The notes: generated from the sequence alone by a model not told the origin. Positions 12,598-23,648 are shown, counted from the stretch's first letter. The stretch is DNA of 64,000 bases from Geosiphon pyriformis (GCA_016748015.1 JAAOMT010000414.1:164353-228352), one strand, 5' to 3'. Made by a program: numbers and translations.

Positions 12598-13436
12598 TGT
12601 TACAGGTGAATATTTGGGGTTTTAAATCAAATAACAAACTTGTAACTTGGTACTCAATTGATATATTAATATGGTAATTTCTGAAGGTATGGTTTCTGAA
12701 GATTTTGGATAAGTCTTTTGTATAATGAACAAAAATTCAATTGATAGTTTTATCCATAGCTTTCTGAAACCACAGTTTTGTCAATTTTTTTCTCAGCATA
12801 ATGGCCAGTAATTCTCCTAGTAAAATATTCTTAATTCTAAGTGTCTACCCTTATTCCTGGGTCTTTTACCAGTATTATATCCTGACGTCAGTACTTTTGC
12901 ATATAATTTTTTTAATCAAGTTAATAAACAACAAAGAAAATAGAATAAGAAAAAAATAAGAAAAATAAGCCAAGACAATTTGCATATTAGTATCCTGTCA
13001 ATAGCCATAATCAAGAGCTATTGTTCTAGTGTGGTTAAGTATCAATTACTATCAACATAGAATGTTAATAGTGGAGAATGGATTGAGATAGTAAATAATT
13101 ATTTATTGATATTTGTGGGATAGAAGATTGCTTAGATAAAATCTAAACTTAGAAGTCTGTCTTTTCTTTTTCTAATATTACTATTATATATACATAATTG
13201 AGATTCCTTAATTCTTTAATTTTTCACACCAAGAATCCTGAAATTTCTGGAATCCTAGAATTTCTGGAATCCTGCAATTTTTTTGAAAGGAATTCTGTAA
13301 TTCCTTGTACAAAATTCTGCAATTCTTAGAATCCTGCAATTTCTCTAAGAGAAATTCTGGAATTCCATATTTACTATGGCTATTTCTGATTGGCTACTTT
13401 ATATGCTAATATACTTTTTATATTTTATGAGTAACA
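12598..13436 (-). repeat. 3' LTR of element B
   Basis: On the plus strand it starts TGTTACAGG and ends GAGTAACA, inverted termini TGTTAC/GTAACA. It carries the GGAATTCC-type minisatellite at about 13230-13372 and a TATATATA box near 13186. It pairs with 31959-32768. Confidence 0.9.
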
Positions 13437-13451
13437 TTATTCCTTTCTTTT

Positions 13452-14081
13452 TTAATATTGAGCTCTGTCAAGATTTCTTAATTCTAATTTTCTGTCTTTA
13501 AGTATTTCTTAAACTTTTTTTTCGAAAATTACTTGTGTTATCTTGCTTTGTAATTTCTCAAATTAAGCATTGGTTATTTTTTCCATTTGGTTAATAGTAA
13601 TAGAATCTATTGCTGGATTAAGTAAGATTTCTGGTCAGTCTTGAAATCTGGTGTGTAGCTAATAAATGGCTCTTGCTTGTGTAGTTATATTGTTCTTTTC
13701 CACAAATTGTTCTAGTTGTTATAATATTTCTGTGTCAAATAATTACTTTGTCTTATCCATATATAAGTTTTGAATATTCAAGTATTGTTCCAAGTAAAAG
13801 TAACAAAAGTTTTTTGAAAATTGTTGTGTTTACCATTTTCATGTTTCTATTATCAGCTCTGAATATTGGGTGACTTTTAGTTGTGCTTCTATTGCCATTT
13901 TTACCTTTGTGATTATTTTGTCAACAGTGTTTTTTGTTTTCTTCCATACTTTATCTCATGGTTTCTTTCCAGTATCTTTGTATCTGATGATTTGTTGATC
14001 AATTGTAATTTCCATCTCTTGTTGTTGTATTAGTTGAAATAGTTGTTGTGCTAATGAGTAGATGTTATCAATGATTTCCAT
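13452..14081 (-). pseudogene. ORF3 of element B
   Basis: Exactly 630 bp from an ATG at 14081 (MEIIDNIYLLAQQLF) to a TAA that touches the polypurine tract before the LTR, the same length as ORF3 in element C. The product would be about 209 residues: Gln-rich, helical, no membrane segments. Stops and shifts break it internally. Conservation of start, stop and length in several copies argues that it was a real gene of the family. Function unknown; the position corresponds to env in other gypsy elements, but nothing in the sequence supports an envelope. Confidence 0.65.
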
Positions 14082-14109
14082 TTTTTTTTATGTTGCTTTT
14101 GTTGCATAT

Positions 14110-15380
14110 ACCATGTCTTTATATACTCTTTTGGTTGTTCAATTTTATGTGTTTAGTTCAATAATTATAATTGGTTCTAGATCTCATGGAATCTTATCTG
14201 GTTAGACTAGTATCTTTTGTATTCTTAATTGTGGAATATTACTGATAAATGGTGACACTATATAATGATATGGTTTTAGTTGATCACTATGTACTGCTTT
14301 GGCTAAGATTTTGTTGTTTTATCTTAATTTATAAAGTTCTATTTCCAAGAATTTCTTCTATGTGAAATGGTCTGTTCTATTTGGAATCAAATTTTTCACT
14401 TCATTGTTTTTCTATTTTGGTGTGATGTAAAAGTACTTTGTTTCTAATCTTGAATTTAACTGGTTTATCTGGTAGTTGGTTTTCATGTCTTTCTTTTTGT
14501 TTTTCTTGTAACTTTTAAATATTATCAGCTGCTCTTTGTCATTTGTTTTCTAGAGTTTCTATTAAGTCATATGTTTTTCTTAGCAATATTTCCTAAAAAT
14601 TGTCTTCAGTTATTGGTTCTGTTGGATATGTTTTGACTTTTATCCCAACTGGTAATATTGCTGTTCTACTATATACTAATTCAAATAGTGTTGCTTGTAT
14701 AGTATCTTGCTTTATTGTCTAATAAGCAAATAATACTGATAGTATAAACAAATTCCATTTATTCTGGTTTTTTTGGCTGATCTTGGTTATTGCTTTACAC
14801 AGTATTCTGTTGAATCTTTCAACTAACTCATTTGTTTGTAAATAGTATAGTAATAATAGTGGTCTTTTTATTCCAAATTTTTGACTTAATTCTGCTAATG
14901 TTCTATTTACAAAATGAGTTCCTTAGTCTGATAATTGTTCTTTTGGACATCTATGTTGACAGATCAAATCTTAATAAACGAATTCAACAATGAATTCTGC
15001 ATCTGCTTTTTGAATGACTTTTGCTTTTGGCCATTTAGTAAGATAGTTCATGACTACTGCAATATATCTGTTGCTTCTACTGGTAATTGTTAGTAGTCCA
15101 ACTAAGTTAATTCTAATGTGATCAAATGATTGTCCCACTTTGATTGGTCTTAACAGTTCACTGGATCTTGTTCTTTTTCTTTTCTGACAAGCATCACAAT
15201 TTTAAACATATTGGATGATATCTGAATACATTAATGGCTAATAGTATCTTTTTCTGATTCTTTCTATGATTGCTTCTTTATGAAAATGTTTTGCTGTTGG
15301 ATCTGAATACATGTTGAAAAATATTGTTTCTTTCTCTAATTCTGTGATTACTTTAATTGGTTAATCTGAATTTCTTCTGT
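14110..15380 (-). pseudogene. Integrase of element B
   Basis: Minus-strand integrase. The HHCC zinc domain lies around 15200-15310. The DDE core (about 14820-15160) includes a readable YIAVVMNYLTKWPKAKVIQK and a PKEQLSD segment with the second Asp, then YYLQTNELVERFNRILCKAI, which retains the Glu. The C-terminal GPY/F-like module lies near 14250-14480. The frame is interrupted by stops from transitions. Directly upstream is RNase H, downstream ORF3. Confidence 0.85.
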
Positions 15381-17083
15381 TTTTTTGGTAAAGTATATTT
15401 TAATGGTTGATAAAATATTTTGATTGTTGTTTTATGTTGTTTTGTTTCTTTTGAGATAATTTTTCCTTGAACAATTGGGTATTTATATAATATTGGAGTT
15501 GTTGGTATTTTTGTATATTCATCTTTTTGTTATATTTTTGGGTTGAAATGTTTTTAAATTTGTCTTATTCATGACAAGCCATCAGCATTTCTATTTTTTT
15601 TTTTTTTTTGTAATGTATTGTATAATTAAATAGTGAAAGTTCTATTTTCCATTTGGCATGGCGATTGTCTCCAAATTTTTGCTTCTGGATTGAAGTCAAT
15701 TCTTTATGATCAATATATACATCAAATTTTTGACTTAATTATTCTTTCTATTTGATAACAGCCCAATAGATAGCTAAGTGTTCTAGTACTGGAGTTCTAT
15801 AATTTTTTTTAGCTGGACTTAAGCTTCTACTGGCATAAGCTACTGGATGTTCTCATCTATTTGGTTCTTTTTGAGATAATACAGCTTCTAATGCTTAACC
15901 AGATGTATTAGTAGTAATAATAAATAGTTTGCTGTGGTCTGGATAGATTAATACTAGAGCTTAAATAAGTTTTTTTCTCAGTGTATCAAAGGCTTTTTGT
16001 TGGATTTCAGTTCATTTGTATTTGGTGTTTTTTGTTTGGAGTTGATATAGTGGTTGAACTATTTTGGAAAAATCTTTGATAAAGTGGTGATAGTATTCAG
16101 CAAATTCCAAAAATGGTCTTAATTCTGTGAGATTATTTGGTACTAGAAAGTTCTTAACAATCTCAATCTTATTTGGATCTGTTTTGATACCATTTTTGTT
16201 CACAACATGTCCCAAAAACTTGAGTTCAGTTTTTCCAAAGAAATACTTAGTTGCATTCAATTTTAATTCAGCTCTTCTTAGTCTTTTAAATACTTGTTAA
16301 AAATAGTGTAGATGATTATTGAATGTTTTGGAGAATATGTTGGTGTTATCCAAATATATGACTACTAATTTCCATAGCAGTTCAGTATAGACAATTTCTA
16401 TGAGCCCCTGGAAAATGGCTGGAGTATTCATTAAGCCAAATAGCATAACTTCGAATTTGAAATTATCTTCTTGTGTTGTAAAAGCCATTTTCTCTTTATC
16501 TTCTGGTATCATGGCTATTTACTAGTAATTACTGTTTAAGTCTAGAATTGAGAACCATTTTTTTTCTCCAAAAGCATCAAAAAGTTCTTGAATCTTTGAA
16601 GTTGGGTAGCTATCTCCTTTTGTTACTTCATTCAGTTTCTAGTAATCTACACAAAAGTGGATTTTCCCATTTTTTTTCTAGACTAATACCACTGGTAATA
16701 ACTATGGGCTTATTAATGACTGAATTAGCCCATTGTCAAGCATCTGATTGATTTCTTGATGAATGATCTTATGGCTGGCTAGTAGTATTCTGTATGCTTT
16801 TTGTTTGATTGGTATTATATCTCCAGTCTTAATCTGATACTGGATTATGTTTATTCTGACAAATTTGTTTTCACTGACAAAAATGTTGTTGAAATTGTTG
16901 AGTAACATCTTAAGCTACATATGTTATAATGGGTCTAAATTTTCCAAGTTCATCTGTTCTAATTGTTCTAATTAGAGCAAATAACATTCTTTTTGCTCAT
17001 ATATTGTTTGAAATGTGATATCTACATATCTGCACAGTTGTGGAAAATCTGGAATGGTATTTGGTTATTGATTTTTAATTTTG
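15380..17083 (-). pseudogene. RT-RNase H and dUTPase C-terminus of element B
   Basis: Reading leftward: the last codons of the dUTPase region (IPDFPQLCRYVDIT, 17040-17080), a linker (open 16702-16908) ending HKIIHQEINQMLDNGLIQS, then RT (16297-16512 open; MIPEDKEKMAFTTQEDNFKF and the active site VIYLDNTNIFS), the thumb/connection (16012-16260 open; FFGKTELKFLGHVVNKNGIK), and RNase H to about 15500. The YxDD motif is YLDN, as in element C. Interrupted by several stops; the upstream part of the dUTPase lies at 27397, across element C. Confidence 0.88.
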
Positions 17084-17087
17084 GTGG

Positions 17088-17984
17088 TGTTACAGATGAT
17101 TCTTTGGGATGTCAAGTAAATAACAAACCTGTAACTTGGTGCTCAAAGTGATTGGTAACGATGATAATCTGAAGGTTTTTTAATTGAGTTCTTTGTATAA
17201 TGAACAGAGATTCAATAGTAACAGTTTATCAGTAGTTTTTTGAAACCATAGTTTTGTCAATTGCTTGCTCAGCTTGATGGTTGATGATTTTCCTGGTATG
17301 ATATCCTCCATAAGTGTATACCAGTGCTGTTTTCTGACATCAGTTTCTCTGTAAGTTCTCCAAGAGTAAGTATTGTTTAAGCAAGTTTATTCCTTCATAA
17401 GTCCTCCAAGAGTAAGTATTGTTTAAGTAAGTTTTATTTTTCCGTAAGTTCTCCAAGGATAAATCCTTTAATCAAGTTAGTAGACAACAAAAAAAATAAA
17501 GAAAAGATAAAAGAGAGAATAAGAAATAAGCCAAGGTGATTTGCAAGTTAGTATCCTGTCAATAGCTGTGATCAAGAGCTATTGTTCCAGTATGGTTAAG
17601 TATCAGTTACTATCAACATGAAGTGTTGATAGTGAAGAATGAATTTGATATAGTGAATAATTATTTATTTGAGGATTGTAGTAACTAAGTTAAGGATTCT
17701 TGGTGTCAATTCTCTCTCTTTCTGCTTCTAATACTACTGTTATATATACATATTTGAGATTCCTCAATTCTTCAATTCCTTATGACAGGAATCCTGCAAT
17801 TCCTGATGAGAGAAATTCTGAAATTCTAGAATCCTGCAATTCCTTGCCGGAGAATTCTGAAATTCCTGGAATCCTGCAATTCCTCTGAGAGGAATCCTGG
17901 AATTTCACATTTATTATGTTTATTTTTGATTGGCTAATATCTACTTGCTAATAATAATATACTTTCTATATTCTATGAGTAACA
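17088..17984 (-). repeat. 3' LTR of element C
   Basis: Plus-strand ends TGTTACAGATG and GAGTAACA. It contains a GGAATTCC-type minisatellite at 17758-17914 and a TATATATA box at 17741, and is highly similar to 26476-27396. The length differences (897 versus 921 bp) fall largely in short internal repeats. Confidence 0.95.
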
Positions 17985-18002
17985 TTATTCTTTCCTTTTA
18001 AT
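17985..18002 (-). other. Polypurine tract of element C
   Basis: On the minus strand it reads TATTAAAAGGAAAGAATAA directly before the LTR terminus TGTTAC. This is the expected plus-strand priming site. It overlaps the TAA stop of ORF3 (17998-18000). The equivalent tracts in elements A and G are AAAAAGAAGAAAATAA and AAAAGAAGAAAATAA. Confidence 0.8.
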
Positions 18003-18627
18003 ATTGAGCTCCATCAAAATCTAACTCTTTTAATTCCTCCTCTTAAATTATTTTTTGAACTTCTTTTTCAAATATTACTTGTGTTATTTGAGTTTGTAGT
18101 TCTTCAAATTGGGCATTAGTCATTTTTCCTAATTGATTACTCGTAACTGTATTCATTACTGTGTTGAGTAAGATTTCTGGTCGGTCTTGAAATCTCATAT
18201 ATAGCTGGTAAATGGCTCAAGCTTGTGTGGTTAGATTGTTCTTTTCCACAAATTGTTCTAGTTGTCTTAGTATTGTTGTGTCAAATAACTGTTTTGTTTT
18301 GTTAGTGTACAAATTCTGAATATTTACATGTTGTCCCAAGTAAAAATAACAATAGTTTTTCGGAAATTATTGCGTCTACCAAGTCTAAGTTTCTCTAGTA
18401 AGTTCTTGGTGTAATCTGACTATTTGTTGTTCTTTCATGGCCAATTTTATCTTGGTCATAATCTTGTCAACAACATTTTTGAGTTTTCTCTGTACTTTGT
18501 GTTGTGGTATCCTTGCCATACTTTTGTATCGAATAGTTTGTTGATTAATTGTAATTTCTATCTCCTGGTGTTAGATTAATTAAAAAATTTATTATGCTAA
18601 TAAATAGATATTGTCGGTAATTTCCAT
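17998..18627 (-). pseudogene. ORF3 of element C
   Basis: A 630-bp reading frame from ATG at 18627 (MEITDNIYLL) to a TAA inside the polypurine tract. Predicted features are a Gln-rich helical N-terminus, a basic middle, the shared NIQNLYTNKTKQLFDT segment, and a C-terminal helical segment NAQFEELQTQITQVIFEKEV. In this copy a few stops interrupt it (for example TGA for CGA in the QARAIYQ segment near 18220). Present in four copies in the window with conserved boundaries. Function unknown. It lies outside the gag-pol frame, so it would need internal initiation, splicing or reinitiation. Confidence 0.7.
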
Positions 18628-18689
18628 TTTTCTGTATTTTTCCGTCATGTTGACCATGCCTTTATATATTCTTTCTGTTGATCAATTGA

Positions 18690-19960
18690 ACATGTTGTTA
18701 TTAATGATGATAATTGGTTTCAATCTTGTGGAATCTCATCTGGTTGGACTAGTATTCTCTGTACTCCTAATTGTGGAATATTACTGGTGGATGATAATGC
18801 TATATAATGGTATGGTTTCAGTCAATCTCCATGTGCTGCTTTGGTTAAGATTTTGTTATTCAATCTTAATTTGTAAGCTTCATTTCCTAGAATTTCTTCT
18901 ATGTGAAATGGTCCATTCTATCTGGAATCAAATTTTCCATTCTATTGTTTTTCTGCTTTGGTATAATGTAGTAGTACTTTGTTTCCAATCTTGAATTCAA
19001 CTGGTTTATCTGGTAGTTGGTTATCATGTCTTTTTTTTTGTTTCTCTTGTAACCTTTGTATGTTATCAGCTGCTTTCCATCATTTGTTTTCTAATATTTT
19101 CATTAAGTTATATGTTCTTTTCAACAATGTGTTTTTGAAATTCTCTTCTGTTATTGGTTTGGTTGGGTATGTGCTGACTTCTATTTTCACTGGTAGTGTT
19201 GCTGTTTTACTATATACTAATTCAAATGGTATTGTTTGTATAGTATCTTGCTTCATTGTCTAATAAACAAATAGTACTAATGATATTAACAAATCTCAAT
19301 CGTTCTGGTTTTCTTGGCTGAGCTTAGCTATTGCTTTACACAATATTCTGTTGAATCTTTTGACTAATCTATTGGTTTGTGGATGGTATGGTGATGATAA
19401 TAGTCTCTTAATTCCGAATCTTTGGCTCAATTCTGTTAATGTTCTGTTCACAAAATGCATTTCTTGGTCTGATAATAATTTTTTTGGACATCCATGTCGA
19501 CAAATCAAATCCTGATGAATGAATTTGGCAATGAATTCTGCATCTGCTCTTTGAATTGCTTTTGCCTCTGGCCATTTAGTGAGATAGTCCATGGCTACTG
19601 CTATGTATCTGTTTCCTCTGCTGGTGATTGTTAATAGTCCGATTAAATCAATTCCAATATGGTCAAATGGTTGTTTCACTTTGATTGGTCTTAATGATTC
19701 ACTGGGTCTTGTTCTTCCTCTTCACTGACAAGCATCACAATTTTGAACATATTGGATGATGTCTGGATACATTGATGGCCAATAGTATCTTTTTCTGGTT
19801 TTTTTCATGGTTGCTTCTTTGTGAAAGTGTCCTGTTGTTGGATTTGAGTACATGTTGAATAATATTGTCTCTTTTTCTGGCTCTGTAATTACTCTGGTTG
19901 GTTGATTTAGATCTCTTCTATTTTTCCGATAAAGTATATTTTGGTGAGTGAAAAAATATT
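18690..19960 (-). pseudogene. Integrase of element C
   Basis: Zinc-binding HHCC domain near 19720-19860 (GHFHKEATMKKTRKRYYW, then CDACQ). The DDE core is open from 19679 to 19296: HIGIDLIGLLTITSRGNRYI with the first Asp, LLSDQEMHFVNRTL with the second (the following Gly is Glu), and YHPQTNRLVKRFNRILCKAI, where the catalytic Glu is Lys. The C-terminal GPY/F-like module is at about 18850-19000 (VEFKIGNKVLLHYTKAEKQ). Integrase inserts cDNA; this copy should be inactive from the Glu to Lys change alone. Base change GAA to AAA fits the general transition pattern. Confidence 0.9.
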
Positions 19961-21560
19961 TTGATTGTTGTTTGATACTCTTTCATTCTATTTGAGATAA
20001 ATTCTCCTTGAACTGTTAAGTGTTTATATAATGTTGAAGTTGTTGATATTTTTGTATGTTCATCTTTTGTTATATTTTTCATTGGTATTGTTCTGGTTTT
20101 GTTATATTTTTGGGTTGAAATATTCTTAGATTTGTCTTATTTGTGACAAACCATCGACATTTCTGTTGTTTTTTCCTTTCTTATAGTGTATAGTATAAGT
20201 ATATTGTAAGAGTGCCATTTTTCATCTGGATTGGCAGCCATCATCAAATTCTTGCTTTTGAAGTGATGTTAACTCTTTATGATCTGTGTATATATTAAAC
20301 TTTTGGCTCAAGTATTTGTTTCACTTCATAACTGCCCAATAGATTGCTAAATGTTCTAATTCTGGTGTTTTATAGTTTTTTTCAGCTGGTGTTAGACCTC
20401 AGCTGGCATATGCTACTGAATGTTCTTTGCCATCTGGTTCTTTCTGAAATAGTACTGTTCCCAATGCTTAGCCTAATGCATTGGTGGTAATGATGAATGA
20501 TTTGTTGTGAGTAGATCAGTACTGGAGCTTGAATAAGCTTTTTTTTCAGAATATTAAAAGCTTCTTGTTGACTTTCTGTTCATTCATATTTTGTATTCTT
20601 GGTTTGCAGATTATTGAGCGGTTGAGCTATCTTTGAAAAGTTCTTTATAAAGCATCAATAATAGCTTGCGAATCCCAAGAATGATTTCAATTCAGTCACA
20701 TTGGTTGGTACTGGAAAGTTCTTTACTATTTCTATTTTCTCTGGATCTGTTTTGATGCTGTTTTTGCTGACTATGTGTCCCAAGAATTTTAGTTCTGTTT
20801 TGTCAAAGAAGCACTTTGTTGCATTTAACTTTAGTTTTGCTCTTCTTAGCCTTTCAAACACTTATTGAAGATGATGAAGATAATCATCAAATGTTTTTGA
20901 GAATACATTGGTGTTGTCTAAGTATACAACTATTGATTTCCACAATAAGCCAGTATAAACAATTTCCATTAGCCATTGGAAAGTGGCTGGGGCATTGGTT
21001 AAGCTGAAAGGCATTACTTCAAATTCGAAATTCCCTTCTCTAGTGGTGAATGCTGTCTTCTTTTTGTTGGCTGGATCCATGGCTACTTGTTAGTAACTAC
21101 TGTCTAAGTCTAATGTTGAGAACCATTTGTTTTCACTGAAAGTGTCAAACAATTTTTGTATTCTTGGAGTTAGATAGCTGTCTTCACAAGTTATACTATT
21201 AAGTTTTTTGTAGTTTACACAAAATTGAATTTTTTCATTTTTCTTCCAGATGAGTACCACTGGTGATAACCATGGACTCATTGATGATTGAATTAGCCTG
21301 TTGTTAAGCATTTGGTTTATTTCTTGATGAATGATCTTATGACTAGCTGGTGGTACTCTGTATGCTCTTTGTTTAATTGGCATTGCATTTTCAGTCTTGA
21401 TCTAATGCTGGATGATGTCAGTTCAGCCAAACTTGTTTTCACTGGCAAAAATGTCATTGAAATTGTTGAGCAACATCTTGAGCTGCATATGTTGAAGTGG
21501 ATCTAAGTTTTCCATGTTCATTTGTTCCAATTGTTCTGGTTGGAGCAAATAACATTCACT
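19960..21560 (-). pseudogene. RT-RNase H of element C
   Basis: RT begins after the dUTPase region with a linker (QMNMENLDPLQHMQLKMLLN) and a pol segment open at 21383-21090 (MPIKQRAYRVPPASHKIIHQ). The palm is open at 21080-20862 (AFTTREGNFEFEVMPFSLTN, active site VVYLDNTNVFSKTF) and the thumb at 20861-20655 (FFDKTELKFLGHIVSKNSIK, FLGFASYY). RNase H follows to about 20000, more damaged. Copies cDNA from element RNA and degrades the RNA. The second Asp of YxDD is Asn here and in element B, whereas the plus-strand copy at 43305 keeps YLDD. Confidence 0.9.
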
Positions 21561-22739
21561 TCATCTGTATATTGTTTGTGATGTGATATCGACATATCCA
21601 CAAAGTTGTGGAAAGTCTGGAATGGTGCTTGGTGGTTGATCTTCTATTTCAGTGCTTAAGTATCCAATGGTGGTTCCGGCTGGTATTATTATGATATTTC
21701 CTGTCTTATTATAGATAGAAATTTTGATGTGGCTGTAATTTTTGGCTGGTATATGAAGATTGATAAGTCCAATCTCTCCTGATTTACAAAGGGTTGGTTT
21801 TGCTTCAAAAATCTGATTCTGTTCTTTTACTTCCCACTTTATCCTTACCATGTACTGACCATATAGTAGAATAAAAATTACTTGACTCGTTGAGATAATT
21901 TTTTCTTGGTCAACAATTTCTTCTTCTGCCATATTGACTGGTATATTTATTCTACCCATTGATCCAAATTCCTGTATTCCTCTTGCTGTTATCCCTAATT
22001 CCTCCTTATTTCTCACTAATACTAACTGCACTATTTTCACCAAAGGCAGGAATATTGCCTGTGCTATTTTTTCATTTGGCTCTATGATATAGGCCTTTTC
22101 AGAGTCGTTTTGTAGCATAGCAATGATATTTCCTACATATCCTGTGTCAATTATTCCTCCTTTTATATTAATCCCTCTTTTCGCTAAACTACTCCTAAAT
22201 GCTAGTTGAACCATTGTTGTTGCTGAGATTTCTAATGCTACTTTTAGATCAATGCAAGTGTGTGAATGTGGTTCCAATTTGATGACATCTTTTTCTGGAT
22301 ACCTTAGATCAAACCCGACATTAGTATTATGTACGTGTTTTGGCATAATACCTTTATTATTGTTACTATACCATTTTAACTCCTGTTCTTTAGAGAGATC
22401 TGGCAGTGCAATGTATTGTTCATATTTTGGGTCGAAGTTTGAATCTGAGTTGGAATCATCGTCATTGTTATCACCAATTTGAACAGAGCTGGAACCAGTG
22501 TTTTTGTCATCATCGTTGTTGGAGTTTGAATTGGGATTGAATGGTAATTCCAATTCAGATGCACAGCTGCTGATTGGTTCAATTTCCTCTGGAATTGTGT
22601 AGATCATGTGTGGTAGTAGATTGTAAATGAGGTCACACTTATTACAATATTGGAAGTCACAGGGAATCAAACAGTAGTCACATAATTGGGTGTTTAGTTG
22701 TTCTGAATGCTGCTTTTGCTCTTCTCTTGTAAGTGCCAA
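21561..22739 (-). CDS. dUTPase segment of the gag-pol polyprotein, uninterrupted (392 codons)
   Basis: The only long undamaged domain in element C. Residues 20-35 form a cysteine cluster (C20, C23, C27, C32, C35). Residues 60-105 are Asn/Asp/Ser-rich and acidic. The trimeric dUTPase fold follows with all five motifs: NVGFDL (140-145), FRSSLAKRG (181-189), GGIIDTGYVGNI (194-205, with catalytic-type D198 and Y201), PNEKIAQAIF (221-230) and ARGIQEFGSMG (252-262). Residues 285-362 form a beta-rich C-terminal region ending IPAGTTIGYLS. The enzyme hydrolyses dUTP and would limit uracil in cDNA. The first codon is TTG after an in-frame stop, so it is a stretch of the polyprotein, not a separate gene. 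Motif 2 lacks the usual Pro-Arg-Ser-Gly. Confidence 0.9.
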   Translation of the reverse strand: MALTREEQKQHSEQLNTQLCDYCLIPCDFQYCNKCDLIYNLLPHMIYTIPEEIEPISSCASELELPFNPNSNSNNDDDKNTGSSSVQIGDNNDDDSNSDSNFDPKYEQYIALPDLSKEQELKWYSNNNKGIMPKHVHNTNVGFDLRYPEKDVIKLEPHSHTCIDLKVALEISATTMVQLAFRSSLAKRGINIKGGIIDTGYVGNIIAMLQNDSEKAYIIEPNEKIAQAIFLPLVKIVQLVLVRNKEELGITARGIQEFGSMGRINIPVNMAEEEIVDQEKIISTSQVIFILLYGQYMVRIKWEVKEQNQIFEAKPTLCKSGEIGLINLHIPAKNYSHIKISIYNKTGNIIIIPAGTTIGYLSTEIEDQPPSTIPDFPQLCGYVDITSQTIYR

Positions 22740-22744
22740 ATTTT

Positions 22745-23300
22745 AGTAGTATTTGTGGAAGTCTTCTGGACCTGTTTTTTTGTCCATGAAAGTGTCTGAG
22801 TTAGGAATATGAATGATATCAACCAGTTCTGGGAGATTGTTCTTAATTTTCAGTATTTCACTGGGTGTAGTACTTTTTACTTTGGCGTTGGCCATTCACC
22901 AAATCTTCTCTTCATCATGGGGGTAACTGTCTAAACAATTCAGTGCTTGGTGCCATGCTGCTGTAATCAGGGTACCACAACTCACCCAGTCATTAATGAG
23001 AATCATGTATTGGCACGAAGTGTCACACGTTCCTTCTCGACCAGGAATATCATTCCACATTCCTTCGTCAAGCAGTTGTTTGCTGCAAGCAAGACATGGT
23101 TCATTGTTCTATTTGTCCTGTTTTTTTGGGTAGCCATAGCATTCTCTATGACATGGCTTACAATAATAATGGGTTTGCATCCAGTAGTCTTTATTTAGCA
23201 CAATCCATGTTCCTATGAAAGAAAGTTTCTTTTCACAGTCTTTGCATTTGAGTGGAATATATGGCAGTTGTGGTAGTGGCTCATGGACTAAGTATAAACT
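22745..23300 (-). pseudogene. CxxC-rich zinc cassette between protease and dUTPase (element C)
   Basis: In frame with PR upstream and dUTPase downstream, this region encodes LKCKDCEKKLSFIGTW, HYYCKPCHRECYGYPKKQ, PCLACSKQLLDEGMW, and GTCDTSCQYMILINDWV, followed by about 75 residues ending PEDFHKYY. That gives at least four CxxC or CxxxC pairs, with a His inside the second (CKPCH), the signature of a double zinc-ribbon or treble-clef module. Homologous cassettes occur at 28440-29100, 42613-43140 and 60908-61420, so it is a family trait. I do not recognise the domain; nucleic-acid binding is the obvious guess. One stop (TAG for CAG) lies at the dUTPase border. Confidence 0.7.
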
Positions 23301-23648
23301 GGTCCAGCCACTGGTTTTTTTGCTGGTGCTGGTGGTCTCTTCCAGTGTGGTTTCTTTTCCTTTTCTCTTTCCATTATCTTTCTCTTCTCATTTCCAATCA
23401 GCCAGTTCATTGTAGTCATTTTTTGTTTCCCTAGCTTGGTTAGAGATCCAGGTAAGTTCTGTTTCTTTTTGCTTTCCTTTGATGTTGCTGTTCCAAAAAA
23501 GTACTGGTGGCAACTCATTATAGTCTTGGTTGGTCCACGAGACTTGATAGGCTTCCCAGGTAGGTTTTTTTGTTTCTTCCTCAAACTCGATGAATGGTTG
23601 GGCATTGCTTGGCTTAAAGTGGCCACAAGTGGCTGGTGTTTGAGTATG
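23300..23648 (-). pseudogene. Linker between protease and zinc cassette (element C)
   Basis: In the PR frame: after a stop at the end of PR (TAG, 23648) the frame continues HTQTPATCGHFKPSNAQPFI, then a Glu/Lys-rich stretch and a basic Lys/Arg/Thr-rich tail (KRKGKETTLEETTSTSKK) into the zinc cassette. Probably a flexible basic spacer. The reading frame 23288-23659 on the same strand is a frame shadow. Confidence 0.55.

Noticed and set aside
18611-19263. Plus-strand hydrophobic ORFs suggesting a membrane or envelope protein
   Set aside because: They are the complement of the integrase C-terminus and ORF3; hydrophobicity comes from T-rich antisense of A-rich coding sequence.
22252-23198. Plus-strand ORFs opposite dUTPase, zinc cassette and protease (22252-22482, 22947-23198, 23215-23666, 23899-24192)
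   Set aside because: Antisense shadows of conserved minus-strand coding regions; compositions are low-complexity and have no domain.
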